Source of the DNA: Hysterium pulicare CBS 123377
Lineage: Eukaryota > Ascomycota > Dothideomycetes > Hysteriales > Hysteriaceae
DNA length: 64,000 bases
Assembly (NCBI GenBank): GCA_000467715.1
Contig: AJFK01000768.1
Coordinates: 1-64,000, forward strand
Direction: 5' to 3'
A model generated the notes under the pieces. It searched no databases, was not told the origin of the DNA, and saw only the letters and a program-made list of their open reading frames with translations. The stretch's first letter is position 1, and every line of letters begins with the position of its first letter. Below are positions 56,703 through 64,000 of this stretch, piece after piece. The position numbers and the translations under genes were made by a program.

Positions 56703-57093
56703 GTTGTAGTAAGTTCAAATTGAGGTTGGTTGCGGAAGGTTGCAGTGCTCAAGTCTAGAGATCTCGAAGATCTACGCTCCAGCCCACAGCACGTGGGAAC
56801 ACACTAAGGAGCACATGAGGGAGGGGTATGGTCCAACGAGCATTAACTGGTGGGGACGGTGGATTGGTAGTGTTGAAAGGGAAGATGGATGCCGAAGTTG
56901 AGGCTTCGGTTCGGCTCAAGAGCGCGCTTCCGACTGCACGTGATTTTACTTTTTCTACTAGCCGAATATCAAGTATATGTGCATCATCATTATTTACTTT
57001 CCTGTCTTCTTAATGCAACACTTGTCTGCTCTTTTAAAACTCAAAGAATTCAACTACTATCTGAACGCGGGAACGACATTACAGCGCAGAATT
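56703..57093. other. Intergenic between ABM and transporter genes
   Basis: Promoter of the ABM gene and 3' end of the transporter. No distinct feature is recognised. Confidence 0.4.
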
Positions 57094-59125
57094 TTACACG
57101 TTAGGTTCCTTGTGGTGAACACCTGCATCCTCCAAATTGCCACCAATCCCTTTCCCGTGCATCCTTCTCTCAACTTTGCTCGTCAAGTGCTTCTTCGGGT
57201 CTTTCGTCAATAAGGATCCAATGATGGCAATTCCTCCAAACCCCAGTGATGCAAGATACACCGTCTTGAATGCCTGGGAATAAGCAGTTGGAATCGACTC
57301 GGCCACTGCACCAATAATTCCTTTCGTGATACCAGGAACCTTTGCGAGCGTCCCAGCTGAGATGGCCTCCAAAAGCACTGGCACCACTGACGCAGGTAGT
57401 CCAGCCTTTACCGCAGCACCTCCGACCACCGTAGGGAGAGTTGTAGTCAGTCTGTTCGTGAGGATGGTTGAATAGACAGCGACCGCAACGGACCCTCCAG
57501 CAGCTCTGATGCTAGCAAGCATACCAGACGAAAGGCCAATATCTTCCGCATGACAGAAGAGAGGCGCTAGTGACTAAGAAGACTTAGTGAATTTGCCGAG
57601 GACGTTGTCGCAGGGTGCTTACCAGAGCAGCCAGCTCAATGAAGCCGACAAAGAACGGCCCGATGATGGTAAACGCTATTCCCATACTTTTCGTGCTCGG
57701 TGTCAAAGAAGCCAGAGATGACACGAAGGCCACCATGCCAAAGGCAGACAAAATGAGCCAATATCTTGTGCCCCCAAATACCTTGATCATCCCACCGGCA
57801 CAAATCTGCCCAAGAGCTGTTGCTGCGGAAACAGTGCACTTCGACAATAGTCAGTTGGGTTTGACCCTACACCCTTAGAAGAAGCACACTTACCGAGAGC
57901 CAACCGGCATAACTCGTGTCAGTCGTGTACATAGTAGCAACCTGTTGAGGCCAGAGCAATACTGCTGAGTAATAGAACATGCTCGCCACCGTCGCGCATG
58001 CCACTAAGCTTATGAAACCCCTATTGCGGAAGAATTTCATGGGCATCAGGGGATATTTCGTATTCCCGAAAGCTTCCCAACAGCCGAAGGAGATCAAGAG
58101 AATTCCACCGATGACAATGGTGCAGATTACTCCAGCTGATCTCCATGGGTACAGTCCGCCTCCCTAATTTCTGTGAGCATTTTGCTTGAAGAGAAGAGAA
58201 GGTGCAAGAGAGGAAGAAAGCAATTTACCCAGCTAATGCCCATTAAGAAGAGTGTCATTCCGGATACAAAGAGAAACATTCCAACATAGTCTAACTCTTT
58301 CATTTGGGAGCGCTTGGACTTGTGCTCATGCAACATGTGGAAGGTGGGCGGATGATAGAAGAGGACGAGCAGAACTGAGACTGTAAGCAGCCGCAAATTA
58401 GGGGCGGTATGTGAGCTCACTGATTGCAACGCCAACTACGATCAAGTTGATATAGTACGTCCAGCGCCAGCCTAGTGATGGATGTGCTACGAAGGCTCGA
58501 GCTATCTTAGGTCCAAAAGTCGCGATAGGCGCTGAGGTTGCAAAAATGAAGGACATCACCGCAGGACCTGCATGATCATTAGCACGCCATCCATGTGTTG
58601 CAACCTCAAAAACTTACGGTACTTATTTGGAACAAGTTCTCCGACAGCGACGCCGAAACTTAGCTGAATGCACTCCCCAATGCCATAAACAACGCTGGCA
58701 ACAATCAGTGAGTTGATATTTTGTGCTGTTGCCCCAATAATCAAGCCGATAAAAGCTACGCAGTTGCCTCCGATAAAGAAGTAACGGCGACCAAACAAGT
58801 CTGAAAGCCGGCCGGATACCAGAAACATGCAGCTCTCTGCAAGCGTTCTTCCAATGTTGACCCATGTGATGTTCTTCGAGGGCCCAATATCCGCGTCAAT
58901 GGTAGTCAACACGTTTGTCGGCAGGATGAGGAAGATATACGCCGATATCTGGGCAAGACAGAGTCCAAAAAGCGTTCCAAGAAATGGTAGACTGTAGAAG
59001 TATCCTTTTGGAAGATCATCTCCCCGGGCAACGTCGTTTATGGATAGGATCTCCGCATCGCGGTCGGAGTTCTCGTCTTGCACGATCTCGTGCTTTTCTA
59101 CGGGCTCATGGTACTTTGCAGCCAT
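57094..59125 (-). CDS. MFS transporter, TRI12 family
   Basis: Six exons, 590 aa, with introns at 58568-58617, 58381-58420 (only 40 bp), 58164-58228, 57839-57893 and 57574-57622; all in phase. About 14 spans are expected. The TRI12-type pattern is seen in YIFLILPTNVLTTIDADIGP, NITWVNIGRTLAESCMFLVS, GRLSDLFGRRYFFIGGNC, YGIGECIQLSFGVAVGELVP, GGLYPWRSAGVICTIVIGGI and DIGLSSGMLASIRAAGGSVA. This group includes the trichothecene efflux pump Tri12 and siderophore-type carriers. In this cluster it may import or export the cluster's substrate at the plasma membrane (inference). The N-terminal roughly 50 residues are acidic and cytoplasmic. Confidence 0.9.
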
Positions 59126-59771
59126 CTTGGCTGAATTGTTTGCCTTGATATGACGGAAAGAAGAAGACAAGGGGAGAAAGGGAAAAAAAGATGAAATCCC
59201 AACCGCCTGGGAACGATGAATCCAGGGAGGCGGATAGGAACGCTGGAGGATGTTATAGAAAGTTTACTGCTTATATCCCGCTATGCCCAAAATGGCCTAC
59301 AACATGCAGCCATCGGTGTTTGGAAATTAAACTGCAGGGACTATCATTTTAGGATGGACCCGATGACTCGGAAGCATGAAAGGAGTGCGCCCAGACCATT
59401 CTCGCTCCGCATTGCACCAGCATTTACTAGCGCAGGCGGGCTGTGGGGTGAGGATGGGGAATAAGTGGAGAACCGGGGGCGGGAAGGTGTGAAGACAATC
59501 TACTCGGAAAACCTTTCGCTGACGCTGTACAGAATTCCCAAAACGTCGTACAAAGCGAAATCTGACTCCCGAATGCATGACTCGCCGCTTTTCCACCAGC
59601 TTTAGCGTCATCTTGCGTTTACACCACAATATACTTTCGCCTACTGGCTTCGTTACCAGCAGTCTACAAAGATGATAATTTGGACTGGATGAAAAGTTGA
59701 TGGATAATTGGCCTTCTTAGAGATTATCATGAACGTGCACTAATGAAGATCCAGCATACAACAATTTTGGC
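59126..59771. other. Intergenic, transporter promoter side
   Basis: About 0.65 kb between the transporter start and the SDR stop, same strand. No RNA gene or repeat is recognised. Confidence 0.4.
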
Positions 59772-60642
59772 TCAGCAGTTCCAGGCTCCATCGATTGAAT
59801 GCACTGCTCCAGAGATGAAAGACGATTCGTCACTCAAAAGGAATGCCACAAGATTGGCCACTTCGATAGGCTTCCCAACTCGTTGCAAGTAGCCTTGACT
59901 GTTGTCGAAAGTGACCGCAGCATTTCCTTTCCCAGCAATTTCTCTGGCCTTCGACACCATTGGAGTATCAATGGTTCCCCTGCCAATATTTCATCAGCAC
60001 TCATTCTGGCCTACAGAAGGAGGGACCTACGGTGCTATAGCATTGACTCTTATCCCCCTGTGACCCATATCCTTTGCTGCGCTCCTCGTGAGTCCGACGA
60101 CGCCATGCTTACTCGCCGAATACGCTGCATTCTTCTGTCGGCCTTGAATCCCAGCTATCGAAGCCGCATTGACGATTGAACCTCCATCTTTCATCGCCTG
60201 CAGTTCCGCTCTCTGGCAGTACCTAGGAAAATATAAGCAGCAGTTTATTTATTTAGGGAAGTCAATATACTAACATCACACCAGTGAGATTGACGCCAAT
60301 GACAAAATCCCAATCGGAATTCTCAAGTTCAGCTGCCGTTTTGTTGCCAATGCCGGTTCCGGTGACTCCAGCAAGGTTCGCCGCTCCATCCAATTTCCCA
60401 AAATGAGAGACCGTAGCATGTATCCAGGCATCTACTTGAGTACTATCTCTCACATCAAGTTTAAAGGTTTGGACGTGACCTCCTGCAGTGCGGATCTGGT
60501 GCGCTGCCTCATTCAGAGGACCTTCCTGTACATCAGCTAAAGATACCTGAGCACCGCGAGACGCCAAGAGCTTCGCAGTCTCTAATCCGATTCCAGATGC
60601 ACCTCCCGTTATGGCAATGACTTTCCCATTCAAGCTGGACAT
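59772..60642 (-). CDS. Short-chain dehydrogenase/reductase (classical SDR)
   Basis: Three exons, 255 aa, with introns at 60223-60274 and 59980-60030. The nucleotide-binding TGGASGIG motif opens the fold. It continues with LDVRD, NLAGV (a form of NNAG), the catalytic Ser in VNAASIAG, and YSASK with the catalytic Tyr and Lys. IRVNAIAPGTIDTPMV is followed by the C-terminal ISGAVHSIDGAWNC. The Asp after the second strand (SLADVQE) suggests NAD(H) rather than NADP(H). Such enzymes oxidise 3-hydroxyacyl-CoA or other secondary alcohols, which fits the cluster, although the substrate is not determined. It is divergent from the acyl-CoA ligase across 334 bp, consistent with co-regulation. Confidence 0.92.
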
Positions 60643-60976
60643 CTTTTAGTCGAAACTTATGCTTTTCCGTCAAGAAGTTTTAGATTTCAAATATTACGGT
60701 AAAACGAACAAGGATCAAAGAGAATATTAGCCCACTAATGGAGAAGCCACTCGTGGATATTATTGATTAGAATGCGCAGTTATTGCACAAATATACTGAC
60801 TTGCTTGGATGCAATTCTAGATCATACGTAGCCCCGCTTGGATATCTTCAACCGAGAGCAGAATCATGTGACTTCTTAAGAGCGCCTCAAGTCTATTTTC
60901 CCTTGTGTATTCTACAAAAGTACATTTTTGTGGACATCATGTTCACTTGTATATTTGAATACCATGATTCACCAGA
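60643..60976. promoter_or_regulatory. Bidirectional promoter, SDR / acyl-CoA ligase
   Basis: A 334-bp spacer separates the two divergent start codons. Shared control of both genes is likely. No specific factor site was identified by eye. Confidence 0.45.
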
Positions 60977-62961
60977 ATGTCATCTTCAACAATCTACCGT
61001 TCTGATTATCCCCCTCCGCAAGTTCCGACGAACCTTTCCGTCTCTCAACTACTTCAGCTTTACAATCCGGATGATGTCGAGAATGACAAGACGCTCTTTG
61101 AAGATGATTGGACCGGAAGGAAGCTTACGTACGCCGGAATAAGGGACGAAAGCAGTCGAGGCGCTTTTGGATTCAGGAACGTATTAGGTTTGCAAGAGGG
61201 CGATATTGTTTGTATCTGTGCCCCCAATTCTGTACGTGAACTGGACTCAGTGCTCTCTTACTCATTAGTACGAAGCTAACGGCAAAGGTTGATGTCGTGA
61301 AATTGATTCACGCGGTATTGTGGTGTGGAGGTACGGCAGTGTAGGTCTTCCGAATCCGAACCAAGAATATGTTTCTGCACTAACAATCTGATAGACTAGT
61401 CAATCCACTCAGCACTGCCTACGAAGTGGCGCACTGCCTGGAAGTATCTCGGCCAAATGTAGTCGCCGCGGACTCGAGTACGTGGCCTACATTGTTCGCA
61501 GCGGTCCAGAAAGTGACTACTGGCTTCCAGGAGCTGAAAGGAGTGTCTATTGATGATACCCAATCACCTTTATCATTCGTATGGTCATCTGCTTGTCCAT
61601 CTTCCGCTCGCCCTTGCTGATCCCGTTTAGGCAATCTCGCTTTCCCAACTTTTCGATCAGTGCCAAACGCTACCTCCTATGGATTTGTCTGGCCGAGATA
61701 GCAGAGATCACACTGCCGTCGTATGCTTCAGCTCCGGCACCAGTGGTAAGTCCAAGGGAGTGGAACTGTCTCACTTCAACCTGGTCGCTACCATGCTAGG
61801 TCTTCGGGCTACCGGTACGTTACTGGATAGACCTCATGATACACACAGTAACTCTGCTAATTAGTATATTTCTAGATCCGATGTACTGGAACGGTGGCAT
61901 TAGGGGAGTCTTCTTTGCCCCTCTTTGTCACATCTACGGTAGATCATCACGATTCAAAATCTAAGCTTTCGCCCAGGCTAATGACACAAGGATTAATGAC
62001 TGTGGCACTGATGGGCAGCTTCCTCGGATACTTTACGGTCTTGATGAAGAAGTACAGTCTAGAAGGCTTCCTGCAGCTCTCGGCAAAGATCAACGCTACT
62101 GCTCTCCGCATTCTTCCCACGATCGCTGTCGCAATGACCAAAGATCATGGATTTGATCTCTCCCGGCTAGCAAGCGTTAGGTTCATCATGTGCTCTGGAG
62201 CTGCCTTGCCACCCTCGGTCATTGAATTCCTCAATACCAAGTTCCCCAATGCTCCTATTTTTCAGGGGTACGGGATGACAGAGACAAACATCACTACCTT
62301 GAAACCCGAGTCTGCGCATAGGGTTGGAAGTGTAGGAAAGCTGTTTGCTAATGTTGAAGCCAGGATCGTTGACGATGATATGAATGATGTCGAAGTAGGC
62401 CAACAAGGTGAGATGCTTGTACGTGGACCCTCAGTCTTTCGCAGGTACATGAATAATCTCGATGCAACGAGAGAAACGTTTCATGGTGGGTGGATGCGGA
62501 CCGGAGATATTTTACGGGTAGATGAAAAGGGGTTCTTCTATCTCACTGAGAGGAAAAAAGAACTTATCAAATATAAAGGGTGGGTTCTTATCACCCTTGG
62601 ATGGATAAAGGTTCTAACAATCTTTCTCAGTAACCAAGTGGCACCAGCGGAGTTGGAGGCAATACTTGACTCTCATCCAAACGTAAACGAATGTGCAGTA
62701 TGCGCACTTTGGGACGAGAACCAGGGAACTGAAGTTCCAATCGCATACGTCTCCCTCACTGCAGGTAGCAAGGCCGCCGGCAAGACCGTAGATGCTATGC
62801 TCGCAGATATCAGAAAACATGTCGATGACAAAGTGTCGCCTTACAAGAGATTGAGAGGAGGTGTAGTGGCATTGAATGAGATACCTAAATCTGGAAATGG
62901 GAAGATATTAAGACGTCTATTACCAGCACGTTTAGCCAGGGGGCGAAATTCAAAGTTGTAA
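60977..62961 (+). CDS. Peroxisomal AMP-binding acyl-CoA ligase (4-coumarate:CoA ligase-like)
   Basis: Seven exons, 552 aa, with introns at 61232-61287, 61341-61394, 61579-61630, 61815-61875, 61939-61990 and 62580-62630; phases close. The enzyme adenylates a carboxylic acid and transfers it to CoA. Motifs in order: CFSSGTSGKSKGVELSHFN (A3), APLCHIYG, IFQGYGMTETN (A5), GWMRTGDILRVDEKGFFYLT (A7), ERKKELIKYKG with the hinge region, and PKSGNGKILRRLLPARLA, whose GK is the catalytic lysine. The protein ends NSKL, a canonical peroxisomal targeting signal type 1. Overall it is closest to the fungal 4CL-like/aryl or medium-chain acid ligases. The substrate pocket cannot be assigned by eye. The unspliced frame at intron 5 also stays open, so retention there would insert residues after CHIYG. 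Confidence 0.93.
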
Positions 62962-62990
62962 AATCGATCGTTCAGATTCTATTTAATTTC

Positions 62991-63827
62991 TTATAATCTA
63001 CTACCTTTCCAAACAGGCGCTCTCTTTTCACTGAATGCCGCCAACCCTTCCAATATATTCTCCCCTTTCTGCAATTCTGCAAATTCTCTCTCCAACGTGA
63101 CTTCCACCGCTCTCTCTACCGAAGCCGTTTCCCATCCTTGCCTGATTCCGGCTCTCGTACATATGATGGCATCGGGGCTATTCACTGCAATAGCAGCCGC
63201 ATACTTAACAGCCTCATCCACTACCCTCTCCACAGGCACAACTTTATTAACAAGCCCCCATTCTAGGGCCTCTTGTGCCGTGATCGTCCTCCCCGTCAAA
63301 GCAAACTCACTCGCCCTCTGCAGCCCAATCGTCCTAATCAATCTAGGCAGACAACCTCCAATAGGCGAAACACCTCTCTTGACTTCCGGCAATCCAAACG
63401 TCGCTGTCTCCGCCGCAACCACCAAATCACAATTCACAATGAACTCGGTCCCTCCACCCATAGCAAGTCCATTGACAGCCGCAATAATAGGCTTCTTCCC
63501 CAACCTCCTACTCAATGGCTTAAACGCCGGTGCATTCCCCATCCTCTTCTTCGGATCTGCGTCGGATGCCATGGAGTTATTCCATTCTTTTAAGTCGGCG
63601 CCGGCGGAGAAGGCTCGGCCTGTGCCTGTTATTATGGCGACGGAGAGGTTGGGTTCCTCGTCTAGCCATTTCCATACGCTGTCCATCTCCCACTGGGCGT
63701 CGGTGTTCATTGCATTCAGGGAGGAGGGACGGTCCATCCGCACCAGGAGGACGCGAGGAGCTGGGTAGGAGAGTTTGAGGAAGGTGGGTGTAGGTGGTGC
63801 GGGGGTGATTGTTGGTTGATTCGACAT
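62991..63827 (-). CDS. Peroxisomal enoyl-CoA hydratase/isomerase family protein
   Basis: Single exon, 278 aa from the ATG at 63827; the open frame extends upstream to another Met at 63878. Crotonase-fold signatures are VLLVRMDRPSSLNAMNTD, the oxyanion-hole segment GTGRAFSAGADLKEW, and IIAAVNGLAMGGGTEFIVNC with CDLVVA and FGLPEVKRGVSPIGG. Its Glu residues fit hydratase chemistry: addition of water across a 2-enoyl-CoA double bond. The C-terminus GSRL is a PTS1 variant, matching the neighbouring ligase's SKL. The two genes are tail to tail with only 29 bp between stop codons, an unusually tight arrangement in which the transcripts must overlap at their 3' ends. Confidence 0.92.
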   Translation of the reverse strand: MSNQPTITPAPPTPTFLKLSYPAPRVLLVRMDRPSSLNAMNTDAQWEMDSVWKWLDEEPNLSVAIITGTGRAFSAGADLKEWNNSMASDADPKKRMGNAPAFKPLSRRLGKKPIIAAVNGLAMGGGTEFIVNCDLVVAAETATFGLPEVKRGVSPIGGCLPRLIRTIGLQRASEFALTGRTITAQEALEWGLVNKVVPVERVVDEAVKYAAAIAVNSPDAIICTRAGIRQGWETASVERAVEVTLEREFAELQKGENILEGLAAFSEKRAPVWKGSRL

Positions 63828-64000
63828 TATGGCAGTGTTCGTAGTCGTCTCACGTATGATTACGAGGAACAGTAACAATGAAAATAGTTGAAAACCAACT
63901 CAATCACTCAGACATCAATATTGGGAGTCGATGTCTCTGGAATCAGAAAGTTCAGACGAAAGCTGTGAGGGCGTTTCCTCACGAGTCAGAGAATGTCGGC

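Noticed and set aside
61894-62961. Separate 355-aa AMP-binding ORF
   Set aside because: It starts at a non-ATG codon and reads through intron 61939-61990. It is the 3' half of the seven-exon ligase.
63097-63768. 223-codon plus-strand ORF
   Set aside because: It lies opposite the enoyl-CoA hydratase and has no domain. It is a shadow of that GC-biased coding region.
51082-63827. Secondary-metabolite biosynthetic cluster
   Set aside because: No polyketide synthase, NRPS, terpene synthase or P450 is visible. The enzyme set is catabolic in type.

Overview
The window is nuclear DNA of a filamentous ascomycete (Pezizomycotina). Class Leotiomycetes would fit but is inference. The evidence is dense genes on both strands; many introns of 40-95 bp with GT...AG ends and CTAAC/CTGAC-like branch sites; and fungus-typical families: DUF2828, DUF3425 bZIP, AA9 LPMO, TRI12-type MFS, arylsulfotransferase, 2EXR protein, acuF-type C2H2 module and DUF7580. 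I see no tRNA, rRNA, CRISPR array, virus-derived element or intact transposon. All gene models were built by hand from reading frames plus splice sites. For nearly all multi-exon genes the exon lengths sum to whole codons across every junction.

Layout. 0-12 kb: a 3'-truncated LigD-type 3'-phosphoesterase gene and a signalling block, namely a TPR-like/protein-kinase protein, a DUF7580-subtilisin (S8) protein, and, divergent from it, a C2H2 / PH / CNH protein without a RhoGEF domain. 12-15 kb: a DUF2828 gene flanked by diverged inverted 41-bp repeats and AT-rich blocks. 16-26 kb: Mn/Fe superoxide dismutase, MFS sugar transporter, arylsulfotransferase, a mitochondrial membrane protein and a glutaminyl-peptide cyclotransferase-like protein. 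27-49 kb: a large nuclear SAP-like/coiled-coil protein, an AA9 LPMO, a second kinase fused to a fungal N-terminal module, the WD-repeat protein JIP5, a secreted histidine phosphatase, a 2EXR protein with a Cys-rich last exon, an unknown protein with a C-terminal duplication, a polytopic membrane protein, a RidA-family protein and a GNAT acetyltransferase. 49.6-50.9 kb: an unresolved, possibly decaying gene.

51-64 kb: a likely catabolic cluster. It holds a bZIP/DUF3425 regulator, an 11-exon AtuA-like (DUF1446) protein, a double-ABM-domain protein, a TRI12-type transporter, an SDR oxidoreductase, an acyl-CoA ligase ending in SKL and an enoyl-CoA hydratase ending in SRL. The two C-terminal tripeptides are peroxisomal PTS1 signals. 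Together they suggest uptake of a small organic acid, its activation to a CoA thioester and beta-oxidation-like breakdown in peroxisomes. The substrate cannot be read from the sequence. This cluster and the DUF7580-S8 / C2H2-PH-CNH divergent pair are the best candidates for undescribed systems here.
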